Positions 37,988 to 46,644 of a DNA stretch of 46,644 bases are shown here, piece after piece (within the stretch, counting starts at the first letter, position 1; every line of letters starts with the position of its first letter). The position numbers were made by a program, and so were the translations under genes. The notes beneath the pieces were generated by a model. That model searched no databases. It was not told the origin of the DNA and saw only the letters and a list, made by a program, of their open reading frames with translations. The stretch is from Crocinitomicaceae bacterium (GTDB lineage: Bacteria > Bacteroidota > Bacteroidia > Flavobacteriales_D > CAJJDF01). Location: the NCBI GenBank assembly GCA_024639505.1, contig JAHEIE010000024.1, forward strand, positions 1 through 46,644, written 5' to 3'.

Positions 37988-38108
37988 CACCTCTTGAGAG
38001 GGGATTAAGGGGCGTGTTTTTCATCAGATTTTGAGATTTAATAAATCATGAGGAGAAGTTGCTCGTAAAATAACACACCCCTTGTATTCCTCCCGAGAAG
38101 TCGGGAGG
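37988..38108. repeat. Palindromic intergenic repeat element of about 120 bp (REP/MITE-like)
   Basis: The left arm has CCTCTTGAGAGG followed by GGATTAAGGGGCGTGTTTTT. The right arm is roughly its reverse complement: AACACACCCCTTGTATTCC followed by the strong hairpin CTCCCGA-GAAG-TCGGGAG. About 40 nt without a gene lies between them. It resembles the CCCCTCTCAAGAGG elements seen between many Flavobacteriales genes (from memory). It fills most of the only gap over 300 bp (37925-38253); nothing else is seen there apart from the next gene's promoter. Confidence 0.6.
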
Positions 38109-38200
38109 GTTCTTCAGGAAGGATTCTTGCTTTAAGATCCCCATATTCGCGAGGATGCCGAAAGTGTAATAGTAAGATTAGAATTTGTCAATTCATCAAA

Positions 38201-38231
38201 TTGCCAATTTAGCCAATAAACCTTACCTTTG
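38201..38231 (+). promoter_or_regulatory. Promoter of the ABC-F gene
   Basis: TTG (38201-38203), 20 nt, TACCTTTG (38224-38231), an exact TAnnTTTG match. The ATG follows 22 nt later. It lies downstream of the repeat element. Confidence 0.65.
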
Positions 38232-38244
38232 CAGTCAAATATAA

Positions 38245-39855
<1,611 letters not shown>

Positions 39856-39878
39856 ACACCCAAAAACTTTATTTCTGA

Positions 39879-39892
39879 GTGACTTTTGTCAC
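39879..39892. promoter_or_regulatory. GTGAC-N4-GTCAC dyad upstream of the DUF2892 gene
   Basis: A perfect 5-4-5 palindrome, GTGACTTTTGTCAC, has the half-site spacing of Crp/Fnr-family operators. Its centre is about 41 bp upstream of the start predicted from the -7 box at 39915, the classic class II activator position. It could also be a weak hairpin after the ABC-F gene, but no T-run follows. Confidence 0.45.
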
Positions 39893-39914
39893 AAACAAAC
39901 AGAATACATTAACA

Positions 39915-39922
39915 TATCTTTG
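39915..39922 (+). promoter_or_regulatory. -7 box of the DUF2892 gene
   Basis: TATCTTTG matches TAnnTTTG exactly, 28 nt before the ATG. There is no TTG at 17-23 nt; the GTGAC dyad occupies the upstream region instead. Confidence 0.6.
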
Positions 39923-39950
39923 TTTACTAATTATCTGATAAACACTAATT

Positions 39951-40157
39951 ATGAAAAAGAACATGGGTACTGCAGACAAAGGAATTAGAATTTCTATCGC
40001 CATTGTATTGGCAATTTTAAGTTTCACAAATGTAATAACTGGAACACTAGGTATTATCGCTCTGCTTGTAGCCGCAATTTTTGTTCTAGCTAGTCTTATA
40101 AGTTTTTGCCCTCTTTACTCAATTTTTGGAATAAAAACTTGTAAGATTAAAAAGTAA
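39951..40157 (+). CDS. DUF2892 family small membrane protein
   Basis: A 68-aa protein starting MKKNMGTADKGIRISIAIVL, the DUF2892 (YgaP transmembrane-type) signature. Two membrane helices follow (SIAIVLAILSFTNVITGTLG and IIALLVAAIFVLASLISFCP), and the conserved CPLYSIFGIKTCK end has two Cys. Members occur alone or fused to rhodanese domains; the stand-alone function is unknown. Its own promoter and an upstream Crp/Fnr-like dyad suggest condition-dependent expression. It converges with queE, only 1 bp apart. Confidence 0.88.
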   Translation: MKKNMGTADKGIRISIAIVLAILSFTNVITGTLGIIALLVAAIFVLASLISFCPLYSIFGIKTCKIKK

Positions 40158-40158
40158 A

Positions 40159-40776
40159 TTAATCCACCCCTAAATATTTGTGAGTTTGAACAGAGATTCT
40201 CCATTGAGAATTTTGGGTGATGTAAGATAAAATAAGATCATACATTTTTTCTTTCTTCTCCCACTCAGCTTGCAAATACAGTTTGCAATGTTCAGGAACT
40301 TGCTTGGAGTGAGTTTCTGCCCATTCAATATCTGATTTATTGAACACCACTATTTTCAATTCGTGAGCTTTGGAAATCACTGAATCGAGTGGTTTTTTGA
40401 ATTTTTTTGGCGACAAACATATCCAATCGTATTCACCTCTCAATTCGTATGCTCCCGAAGTTTCCACGGCAATTTCTACGTTCAAAGTATGCAATTGATT
40501 CGTCAAATAGGATAAATCATACATTCCTGGTTCTCCACCAGTAATAACTACAAAGTTGGTTCCTGATTCTTTTACTTGATTTACCAACTCCGAAACTTGA
40601 AGAATTTCGTGTTCGTTGGCATTCCAACTGTCTTTCACATCACACCACACGCAGCCCACATCGCAACCTGCAACACGAATAAAAAAAGCAGCTCGCCCCG
40701 AATAAAACCCTTCACCCTGAACGGTGTAAAAAGTTTCCATGATTGGCAATTCTGTAATTGGATTGGGTTTACTCAA
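40159..40776 (-). CDS. queE: 7-carboxy-7-deazaguanine synthase (radical SAM)
   Basis: Radical-SAM enzyme of queuosine/7-deazapurine synthesis, converting carboxy-tetrahydropterin to CDG. It is about 205 aa, with LPIMETFYTVQGEGFYSG, the [4Fe-4S] motif CDVGCVWC (CxxxCxxC), VITGGEPGMYDL and ETSGAYEL. Start: the track's ATG at 40824 lies 56 bp inside the upstream gene. A TTG at 40776 overlaps the upstream stop (TTTGAGTAA) and gives MSKPNPITELPIMETF, matching the usual N-terminus length, so I prefer it with moderate confidence. It is the third gene of a tonB-like, cyclo-ligase, queE operon. No other que gene is in the window. Confidence 0.9.
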   Translation of the reverse strand: MSKPNPITELPIMETFYTVQGEGFYSGRAAFFIRVAGCDVGCVWCDVKDSWNANEHEILQVSELVNQVKESGTNFVVITGGEPGMYDLSYLTNQLHTLNVEIAVETSGAYELRGEYDWICLSPKKFKKPLDSVISKAHELKIVVFNKSDIEWAETHSKQVPEHCKLYLQAEWEKKEKMYDLILSYITQNSQWRISVQTHKYLGVD

Positions 40777-41332
40777 AGCTGTAAATTTCAGTTGGTGTAA
40801 TGCAACGATGCATTTTCTTGTCAAAGGTATCTAAATCTTTTATTTCATCAATAGGTTCAAAAAGAGAAAGTCCAATTAATTGAGTCTTTTTTGGTAGTTG
40901 AGATAAAAAACGATCATAAAACCCACCCCCATAACCTACTCGGAATCCATTTTTGTCGAAAGCCAACAGCGGAAGTAAAACAATATCAATTTCCTCAATT
41001 TCAGCTTGTTTAGCTTCATTTGGCTCAAGAATACCATGTGAATTCAATACAAGTTCAGTATTTTTTTCAAAGTAAAAATGAGTCATCGAATTATCATTAA
41101 AATTAGTTTTTGGAACAACTACTTTTCCTTTTTCCATAATTCTATCGATAAGCAGCCAGGTATCAATTTCGTTGTTTTTTTCGATAGGAATAAAACAATG
41201 AACGGTTTTGGATTCTAGTATAAAATTTTGTGATACAATATCGGATATTTTCAAACTTTCCAGCTTCACAAATTGAGAAGACAATGATTTTCTTTTGGTT
41301 AAATATTCTTTACGAATTTGTTTCTTATTCAT
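40769..41332 (-). CDS. 5-formyltetrahydrofolate cyclo-ligase
   Basis: Converts 5-formyl-THF to 5,10-methenyl-THF with ATP, rescuing a folate storage or inhibitor form. It is 187 aa. The N-terminal basic helix is typical (MNKKQIRKEYLTKRKSLSSQ); VHCFIPIEKNNEIDTWLLID and the C-terminal FDKNGFRVGYGGGFYDRFLSQ motif (nucleotide/folate site) identify the family. It starts 15 bp after the TonB-like gene and its stop overlaps the likely queE start, so it is central in a three-gene operon. Confidence 0.95.
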   Translation of the reverse strand: MNKKQIRKEYLTKRKSLSSQFVKLESLKISDIVSQNFILESKTVHCFIPIEKNNEIDTWLLIDRIMEKGKVVVPKTNFNDNSMTHFYFEKNTELVLNSHGILEPNEAKQAEIEEIDIVLLPLLAFDKNGFRVGYGGGFYDRFLSQLPKKTQLIGLSLFEPIDEIKDLDTFDKKMHRCITPTEIYSFE

Positions 41333-41347
41333 TTTATCCAGATCTAT

Positions 41348-42268
41348 TTATTTCAATGTAAATTTAATTGGTAGAGTATATTTCACTCTTACCTTCTTAC
41401 CTCGGTTTTCTCCTGGAATCCATTTCGGCATAGAATTCAGCACTTTAATCGCCTCATCATCACAACCATAGCCAATTCCTCTTAACACAATCACCTTAGA
41501 AACACTTCCATCTAACCCTACAACAAACTGAGCATAAACAGTCCCTTCTACTCCATTTTTCTTAGCCTGTTTAGGATATTTTATCTGACTTGAAAGATAT
41601 GACATTAAACTATCTACCCCTCCAACAAACTCTGGCATTAACTCAGTAAATTCATACACAGTCGAATCATTATCCAAAACAGGTTGAGATTCTAATTCCA
41701 TAAGCCCCATTAATTCTGGCTCTACCACCTCGATTATTTCTGGTTCTACAATCATTACATCTCCCATAATGATAGTCTCAATCTCGCCTTTTCTGGGCTT
41801 GCAACTTGCCTTTTTCGTTTCAATTTTTCCAATTTTAACACTCTGTTTTTTAGGGATTGAATCTACCTCAACTTGGGAATTTGTGGTATCCACTGTGGGC
41901 AAAGTATCCACTTGAACGATTTCACCAAGAGTTAGATTCGTTCCAATTATTGAATTCGGTTTGCTTTGGCATGAAACCAAAGCTAAAGTAGCCATCGATA
42001 ACAATAAAAAAGCTCTATTCCCCTTCTGTATTCTTGTACTTTCAACAATCGCCTGTAGTTCGGTGAAATGAAAATCAGTTTGACCACCTAAGATTCGGGC
42101 GCATGTGGATTTACTTTGATTTTGAATCAAATAAATTAGAATCTCGTCTCTGGTCATTTCAGTAAAATCTACAACCGATTTTACACACAATTCACAATGC
42201 CGAGATTTCACCCCAATTTTCATTTTACTCCAATCCTCTGAACAGGGCTCATTTATCTTAACTTTCAT
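41348..42268 (-). CDS. TonB-family energy transducer with N-terminal Cys-rich cytoplasmic domain
   Basis: About 306 aa. The N-terminal ~65 residues contain EPCSEDWSKMKIGVKSRHCE with CELC and a later CARI Cys, suggesting a small metal-binding module in the cytoplasm. One membrane helix (AFLLLSMATLALVSC) comes next, then a Pro/Glu-rich periplasmic spacer. A TonB C-terminal domain ends the protein (FVGGVDSLMSYLSSQIKYPK, then GVEGTVYAQFVVGLDGSVSK and ending LPIKFTLK). TonB powers uptake through outer-membrane receptors using ExbBD; this architecture is seen elsewhere in Bacteroidota. Four in-frame ATGs exist at 42316, 42304, 42286 and 42268; I chose the last, just before KVKINEPC. No receptor gene is adjacent. 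Confidence 0.85.
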   Translation of the reverse strand: MKVKINEPCSEDWSKMKIGVKSRHCELCVKSVVDFTEMTRDEILIYLIQNQSKSTCARILGGQTDFHFTELQAIVESTRIQKGNRAFLLLSMATLALVSCQSKPNSIIGTNLTLGEIVQVDTLPTVDTTNSQVEVDSIPKKQSVKIGKIETKKASCKPRKGEIETIIMGDVMIVEPEIIEVVEPELMGLMELESQPVLDNDSTVYEFTELMPEFVGGVDSLMSYLSSQIKYPKQAKKNGVEGTVYAQFVVGLDGSVSKVIVLRGIGYGCDDEAIKVLNSMPKWIPGENRGKKVRVKYTLPIKFTLK

Positions 42269-42400
42269 AATGCGTTTGTTTTTCATTCTGTACACCCCAT
42301 TCATCAGAAGGTTCAATGAATGACACCAAACTTCGAGAAATATTGGTTAGAAAAAATATAAAACCAATAAAACCTGCAACTTGAAGCTCACAACCAGTTT

Positions 42401-42703
42401 TTACATCCCAGGCAACATTCCTGCTGAAGCCGCTTTCATTTCAGATTCATTTACTCTTTCAGCTTTCTCTAAAGCATCGTTGGTAGCGATCAAAACTAAA
42501 TCTTCCAATTCTTCTTTGTCCAAATTAGCCAATTCCTCATTGATAGAAATAGCATTTACTTTTCTGTTCCCAGTCATTATTACCGATACTTTTCCATTAC
42601 TCGCTTTTCCTTCCACAGTAATTGTGTCCAGTCTAGCTTTAGTTTCTTCTACTTTTTGTTGCATTTCCTGCAACTTTTTCATCATTCCGTTTCCTCCAAA
42701 CAT
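42401..42703 (-). CDS. YbaB/EbfC family nucleoid-associated protein
   Basis: A 100-aa DNA-binding protein that forms dimers and coats DNA in characterised homologues. It begins MFGGNGMMKKLQEMQQKVEE (helix 1), followed by a beta-sheet with VEGKASNGKVSVIMTGNRKV and a second helix (EELEDLVLIATNDALEKAER). It ends in the typical Met/Gly-rich tail (SAGMLPGM). In many bacteria it neighbours dnaX-recR, but not here. It lies 79 bp after fumarylacetoacetase in the same direction. Confidence 0.93.
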   Translation of the reverse strand: MFGGNGMMKKLQEMQQKVEETKARLDTITVEGKASNGKVSVIMTGNRKVNAISINEELANLDKEELEDLVLIATNDALEKAERVNESEMKAASAGMLPGM

Positions 42704-42718
42704 ATTTCATTAATTAAA

Positions 42719-42785
42719 AATGGATAATTACCCATTATTTATACTTAACCAAAACTATCAATTATTCATTGTTAATTATCAATTA
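42719..42785. repeat. AT-rich microrepeat tract between ybaB-like gene and fumarylacetoacetase
   Basis: AATGGATAATTACCCATTAT and the following ATCAATTATTCATTGTTAAT with TATCAATTAC consist of imperfect CAATTAT/CATTGTT units, the same type as the tract at the lysA end. The fumarylacetoacetase stop codon (42783-42785) lies inside it. Confidence 0.55.
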
Positions 42786-44057
42786 CAAAGCAGGCAAAAC
42801 CTTCGCCTTCACCTCTCCAAATCCAATTCTCACTCCATCTTTTTCAGAAAATCCTCTCATAATAACCGTATCATTATCATTGATAAATTTTCTTTCTGTC
42901 CCATCCTTCATCGGGATGGTTTTAGTTCCTTTCCAAGACAATTCCAACATAGAACCAAATTCACTTTCTTTTGGTCCAGAAATAGTTCCAGACCCCATAC
43001 AATCTCCTGTTCTTATGTTACATCCATTTACCGAATGGTGAGCCAATTGCTGATTCATATTCCAATACATGTATTTGTAATTAGACTGAGAAACAGTCGT
43101 TTCCTCGCCTCCTTCTGGCTTTATGATTACCTCCAGATTAATATCTACGTGCTTATCGCCAGCATATTCCAAATAAGGCAAAACCTTTGGCTCCTGAACC
43201 GGACCAGCAGTTCGGAAAGGCTCTAAAGCGTCCAATGTAACTATCCAACAAGAAATATGCGAAGCAAAGTTTTTTCCTAAAAATGGGCCAAGCGGCACAT
43301 ATTCCCAACCTTGAATATCTCTTGCACTCCAATCGTTTAGCAATGCCATACCAAAAATGTATTCATCTGCTTCTTCAGTAGAAATGGATTCTCCCAATGG
43401 TTTTCCTTCGTAAGTAAAAAAGGCAGTTTCTAATTCAAAATCTAATAAATTACAATTTCCAAACACAGGAACCTCAACGGTAGGTGGTTTCTTTTGACCT
43501 TTTGGTCTATGAAAATCAACTCCCGAAGGCACAATAGAACTGGATCTTCCATGGTAACCTACAGGAATGTGTTTCCAGTTTGGCAACAAAGCATTGTTTG
43601 GATCACGGAACAAACACCCAACATTGTAGGCATGTTGCTCGCTCGAATAAAAATCGGTATAATCCCCAATGTGCATTGGAAGCAACATTTCTACTTCACT
43701 TTGCAAGTACAAAACTTGCTCACAATGATGCCCATTTTTCTGTAATTCATCATTTTCTGCACTCAATAATTCAGAAATTCTATTTCTCAATTCTCTCGTT
43801 CCTTGCTTCCCGTGACGCATCATTTTATTAAGAATGTTGCAATCAAAATCTTCAATAGTAAACTGAAGTCTTGTCAAATACCCCAAAGAATGTAGTGCTT
43901 TTAAATCCAAAACTTTGTCTCCAATCGCAACTCCTACTCGCGCAGAATTTCCATTGTGAGTGAATATCCCAAACGGTAGGTTTTGAATAGGAAAATCAGA
44001 ATTTGCAGGTACTTCTACCCACGATTTTAAAGCTGGATTGTTGGCTTTTATTGTCAT
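42783..44057 (-). CDS. fahA: Fumarylacetoacetase
   Basis: Last enzyme of tyrosine degradation, splitting 4-fumarylacetoacetate into fumarate and acetoacetate; metal-dependent. It is 424 aa, the length of eukaryote-like FAH. Motifs: FTHNGNSARVGVAIGDKVLD at the N-terminus, YHGRSSSIVPSG, the metal ligands in DFELETAFF, LLNDWSARDIQGWEYVPLGP, FLGKNFASHIS and GDCMGSGTISGP. Start at 44057 (MTIKANNPALKSW) fits the family, not the track's 44135. No other tyrosine-pathway gene (hmgA, hppD) is adjacent. Its stop lies in an AT-rich repeat tract. Confidence 0.95.
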   Translation of the reverse strand: MTIKANNPALKSWVEVPANSDFPIQNLPFGIFTHNGNSARVGVAIGDKVLDLKALHSLGYLTRLQFTIEDFDCNILNKMMRHGKQGTRELRNRISELLSAENDELQKNGHHCEQVLYLQSEVEMLLPMHIGDYTDFYSSEQHAYNVGCLFRDPNNALLPNWKHIPVGYHGRSSSIVPSGVDFHRPKGQKKPPTVEVPVFGNCNLLDFELETAFFTYEGKPLGESISTEEADEYIFGMALLNDWSARDIQGWEYVPLGPFLGKNFASHISCWIVTLDALEPFRTAGPVQEPKVLPYLEYAGDKHVDINLEVIIKPEGGEETTVSQSNYKYMYWNMNQQLAHHSVNGCNIRTGDCMGSGTISGPKESEFGSMLELSWKGTKTIPMKDGTERKFINDNDTVIMRGFSEKDGVRIGFGEVKAKVLPAL

Positions 44058-44223
44058 AATTATTGAGTTCAAATTTTGAATAGTAAAAATACAAAACTGT
44101 ACAGAGTAATAAAAGCTTATACCCCTATTTTCCAAATTCCTTTTTCCAAAAACGCTTCAATAGTTTGTCGATTTGCTTTGATAATCTAATTATTTGATAA
44201 AACATTCATGAGTTAGAAAAAAA

Positions 44224-45231
44224 CTACAATTTGACTATTTTCTGAAAATAAGAACCTTTGCCATTTGTTACATTCAAAAAGTAAATAGCATTTTTTAGTT
44301 CAGATAAATCAAGAAAAACATTTGAATCACTTGTTTTTTCTTCGAGAACTACCTTTCCCTCAAAACTAATAATTCTAATAAACGAAGGACCATCTTCCTT
44401 TATATCTAATACCAAAGAATTATAAGTCGGATTAGGAAAAACAGTTACTTCTAAAGGCAAACTATGTTCATTCACACCCAACGTATTTATACTTTCAGAT
44501 GGTTTTGAAGCCTCAGCTTGAACCAAATCTTTGGAAGATGTTTCTTGTAAAATAGCCAATGTAAAAATTCTGGATTCATCCCAAATTGAATTGATAGAAG
44601 AGGTAAACGTGTATACCAATGAATCTCCAATTGTGGCTGGTAAATTTAAAGACATACCCGAAGAAGAGGTCAACGATTTGCGAAATACATCGTAATGTTT
44701 TGTTTCGCCATTTCCTCCAGAATAAAAAACAGTATCCTCTGCCAAGGCAACAAAAAGAGACAAATTACCCAACGTATGAGCCCCTTCTGTTTTTAAAACA
44801 ACAGTTGATTGTATAGAATCTAAACCAAAATTTTGCTGAACTATTCGGATACTAGCTGGCGCACTAAGCGACTGATACGGTGTAAATATTGAATTGCTAG
44901 AATAGTTTGCTCCTCCAGAAATCACATCTCCATTTATTACCAATCTTGGGGTTCCTCCATAAATCCCATAGTAATTTGTTCGTGCATCATTGTCCGTAGA
45001 ATTTTGTTGATACAACTGACAACTACTGTATGGTGCGCTTGGGTGAACAGCCAGGTGTAATACTCCAGAATTATTGCTCAGATTATTATAAAATCCGGGA
45101 TTACGAGAACCGCAAATACTACAGAATGAATTGGTAAAATGTTCTACCACAATTTTTTTTACTACTTGCCCAAAAGATAATTGGCTTAGCATTAGACTTA
45201 GGAATAAAATTCCAGCTACATTTTTTTTCAT
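44224..45231 (-). CDS. Secreted Omp28-like protein with T9SS type A sorting domain
   Basis: A 335-aa protein with a signal peptide (about 1-21, ending LSFGQ). The next ~110 residues have a thioredoxin-like look: VVKKIVVEHFTNSFCSICGS with a CxxC (CSIC), and YGGTPRLVINGDV with a cis-Pro-like TPR, as in Omp28-related proteins. A beta-rich middle domain follows (about 120-245). The C-terminal ~75 residues are a T9SS type A sorting domain (VTVFPNPTYNSLVLDIKE, FEGKVVLEE, YFLNVTNGKGSYFQKIVKL). It is therefore expected to be secreted or surface-attached by the T9SS that the gldFG context also implies. Redox activity is not proven. Confidence 0.88.
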   Translation of the reverse strand: MKKNVAGILFLSLMLSQLSFGQVVKKIVVEHFTNSFCSICGSRNPGFYNNLSNNSGVLHLAVHPSAPYSSCQLYQQNSTDNDARTNYYGIYGGTPRLVINGDVISGGANYSSNSIFTPYQSLSAPASIRIVQQNFGLDSIQSTVVLKTEGAHTLGNLSLFVALAEDTVFYSGGNGETKHYDVFRKSLTSSSGMSLNLPATIGDSLVYTFTSSINSIWDESRIFTLAILQETSSKDLVQAEASKPSESINTLGVNEHSLPLEVTVFPNPTYNSLVLDIKEDGPSFIRIISFEGKVVLEEKTSDSNVFLDLSELKNAIYFLNVTNGKGSYFQKIVKL

Positions 45232-45313
45232 AGGGATTGTTTTAATTATTAAATAAGAATTTTAGATAGTTCGCTTTCAATTTCTTTTAACGTCCTTCCT
45301 TTACAATCTTTAC

Positions 45314-45343
45314 AAAAAAAAGCCATCTACTTTCGTAAATGGC
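45314..45343 (-). terminator. Candidate terminator downstream of pdhB
   Basis: Read on the minus strand, GCCAT-TTAC-GAAA-GTAG-ATGGC forms a stem of 5 plus 3 bp with one mismatch, followed by eight T residues. It lies about 175 bp after the pdhB stop, beyond the inverted repeat element. Confidence 0.65.
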
Positions 45344-45361
45344 ATTCAATAATTATTCTCG

Positions 45362-45503
45362 TGTCAGTTCTCGATACAATTTTTATCCGCAATCGCTCCA
45401 TAAAAACCACTCGAATTAAAATGCGTTTGTTGCTCTGCTCTGTCAGTTCGAGTGATTTTAAAATTTTGTGAGAACAAAAACTTAAAATTATATCGAGAAC
45501 AGA
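45362..45503. repeat. Inverted pair of 54-57-bp repeats (GTTCTCGATA...CACTCGAA)
   Basis: The left copy (45362-45415) runs TGTCAGTTCTCGATACAATTTT to ACCACTCGAA. The right copy (45447-45503) is its inverse: TTCGAGTGATTTT to AAAATTATATCGAGAACAGA. The outer ends agree at 16 of 17 bases (GTTCTCGATAnAATTTT) and the inner ends at 9 of 10. TGTCAG precedes TTC in both. It sits directly after the pdhB stop and could fold into a long stem-loop. It resembles a widespread flavobacterial intergenic element (from memory). Confidence 0.6.
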
Positions 45504-45517
45504 AGAGCTAAAATAAA

Positions 45518-46498
45518 CTAGTTCACATACAATACAGCTTTCACCGCATCAATCACTCTTTTTGGATTTGGCATTGCTTCTTCAATCAATGTTGGAGAAA
45601 ATGCGAATGGTGTATCTGCTTGAGTAACTCTCATTACTGGTGCATCCAAATAATCAAATCCGTATCTCTGAACGTAATAAGCAATCTCAGAAGAAATAGA
45701 AGCCATTGGCCAACTTTCCTCCAATACTACTAATCTATTCGTTTTCTTCACCGATTTCATTACCGTATCCCAATCCAATGGACGAATAGAACGTAAATCA
45801 ATAACTTCACAAGAAATACCTTCTTTTGCCAATTCATCTGCAGCAACGTAAGCTTCTTTAATTATCTTTCCGAAAGAAACGATAGTTACATCATCTCCTT
45901 TTCTTTTTACATCAGCCAATCCAATTGGAATAATGTATTCTCCTTCAGGAATTTCTCCTTTGTCTCCATACATTTTTTCCGATTCCATAATAAGTACTGG
46001 ATCGTTGTCTCTAATTGCTGCTTTCAATAATCCTTTTGCATCGTATGGATTAGAAGGTGTAATCACTTTCAATCCTGGAACATGTGCGTACATTGCTTCA
46101 AAACTCTGAGAGTGAGTAGCTGCCAGTTGTCCAGCAGTTCCGTTTCCACCTCTAAATACGATTGGCACATTGATTTGCCCTCCACTCATTTGCAACATTT
46201 TCGCTGCACTGTTTATGATTTGATCAGCAGCAAGAATCGCAAAATTCCAAGTCATAAACTCTACTATTGGTCTCAAACCATTCATGGCTGCACCCACTGC
46301 GATACCAGCAAAACCAAGCTCTGCAATTGGAGTATCTATTACTCGCTCTGGACCAAATTCGTCCAACATTCCTTGACTTACTTTATAAGCTCCGTTGTAT
46401 TCCGCAACTTCTTCTCCTAGTAAGAAAACACTCTTGTCTCTTCTCATTTCCTCGTTCATCGCTTCACGAAGTGCTTCTCTAAATTGAACTGTTCTCAT
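45518..46498 (-). CDS. pdhB: Pyruvate dehydrogenase E1 component, beta subunit
   Basis: Beta subunit of the thiamine-diphosphate E1 enzyme that decarboxylates pyruvate to feed acetyl-CoA synthesis. It is 326 aa, with MRTVQFREALREAMNEEMRR, FLLGEEVAEYNGAYKVSQGM (the Glu of LLGEEV activates ThDP), DTPIAELGFAGIAVGAA, FRGGNGTAGQLAATHSQSFE and the C-terminal transketolase domain with DLRSIRPLDWDT. Branched-chain E1 beta is the main alternative, but GAYKVSQGM fits PDH. Neither pdhA nor the E2 gene is in the window; it has its own -7 box upstream. Confidence 0.93.
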   Translation of the reverse strand: MRTVQFREALREAMNEEMRRDKSVFLLGEEVAEYNGAYKVSQGMLDEFGPERVIDTPIAELGFAGIAVGAAMNGLRPIVEFMTWNFAILAADQIINSAAKMLQMSGGQINVPIVFRGGNGTAGQLAATHSQSFEAMYAHVPGLKVITPSNPYDAKGLLKAAIRDNDPVLIMESEKMYGDKGEIPEGEYIIPIGLADVKRKGDDVTIVSFGKIIKEAYVAADELAKEGISCEVIDLRSIRPLDWDTVMKSVKKTNRLVVLEESWPMASISSEIAYYVQRYGFDYLDAPVMRVTQADTPFAFSPTLIEEAMPNPKRVIDAVKAVLYVN

Positions 46499-46532
46499 CT
46501 ATTCAGTTTATGGGTTATTGTAAAAATAATTC

Positions 46533-46540
46533 CAAAGATA
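46533..46540 (-). promoter_or_regulatory. -7 box of pdhB
   Basis: TATCTTTG on the minus strand matches TAnnTTTG exactly, 34 nt before the pdhB ATG. No clear TTG box is found upstream. The remaining sequence to the window end is AT-rich with no gene seen. Confidence 0.55.
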
Positions 46541-46644
46541 GGAATACTATTTTTTATTTGTCTTATGTTTTTATCGTTTTTTCTGTTTAAAAAAATATCA
46601 CTTCAATAAATTCAAAAAATGCAATTTTATTATGCATGCATACC

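Noticed and set aside
42381-42713. 110-aa plus-strand ORF opposite the YbaB-like gene
   Set aside because: It is the antisense shadow of a well-recognised YbaB/EbfC gene.
42720-43226. 168-aa plus-strand ORF near the fumarylacetoacetase 3' end
   Set aside because: It lies mostly antisense to fumarylacetoacetase and starts in the AT-rich repeat tract; its composition is that of reverse-strand reading.

Overview
This window comes from an AT-rich genome of the phylum Bacteroidota, most likely order Flavobacteriales. The evidence is: gldF/gldG gliding genes; a secreted protein with a type IX secretion (T9SS) C-terminal sorting domain; PorV-like and FadL-like barrels; A-rich leaders without Shine-Dalgarno sequences; and many Bacteroidota promoters (TTTG or TTG, about 17-23 nt, then TAnnTTTG). 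I cannot place it below order. Most genes are complete housekeeping genes; only the first CDS is cut by the window edge. I see no CRISPR array, transposase, prophage, toxin-antitoxin or restriction locus.

Layout. 1-7 kb (+): the 3' part of a thioredoxin-like gene, cinA, an ALDH3-type aldehyde dehydrogenase, guaB and a two-domain PpiC/SurA-like chaperone, closed by a two-way terminator. 7-13 kb: a FadL-type barrel and a low-complexity Trp/Asn/Gly- then Ser/Thr/Pro/Arg-rich exported protein (-), divergent from proS, a conserved unknown, tRNA-Glu, rpsT and pheT, then an LpxD-like acyltransferase (+). 16.5-22 kb (-): a small unknown, an outer-membrane unknown, a rhomboid protease, mutL and a saccharopine dehydrogenase family enzyme. 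22-24 kb: a membrane-anchored MutS-like ATPase (+) and, opposite it, a 54-aa membrane protein gene missing from the ORF track. 24-32 kb (-): a barrel with an N-terminal ComEA-like helix-hairpin-helix region, a PorV-like barrel, gldG, gldF, an ACT-domain protein and rlmD. 32-35.4 kb: oxyR and a divergent katG that encodes a predicted lipoprotein. 35.4-40.2 kb (+): lysC-lysA, a 329-bp repeat-bearing gap, an ABC-F ATPase and a DUF2892 protein. 40.2-46.6 kb (-): queE, 5-formyl-THF cyclo-ligase, a TonB protein with a Cys-rich cytoplasmic head, ybaB/ebfC, fumarylacetoacetase, an Omp28-like T9SS cargo protein and pdhB.

How the genes fit together. oxyR-katG is a peroxide-response pair, with a leaderless-looking oxyR promoter. 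lysC-lysA encode the first and last steps of lysine synthesis. tRNA-Glu and rpsT appear to share one promoter and one terminator. The ACT-domain gene sits 3 bp upstream of gldF, and gldF and gldG overlap by one base, so the three are probably co-transcribed. The PorV-like and HHH-barrel genes are 3 bp apart and probably act together at the envelope.

No single obvious new defence or mobile system is present. The most notable points are the lipoprotein KatG, the ACT regulator joined to gldFG, the HHH-barrel/PorV-like pair, the membrane MutS, a Crp/Fnr-like dyad at about -41 of the DUF2892 gene, and several families of intergenic palindromic or AT-rich repeats, two of which appear to supply or abut stop codons.
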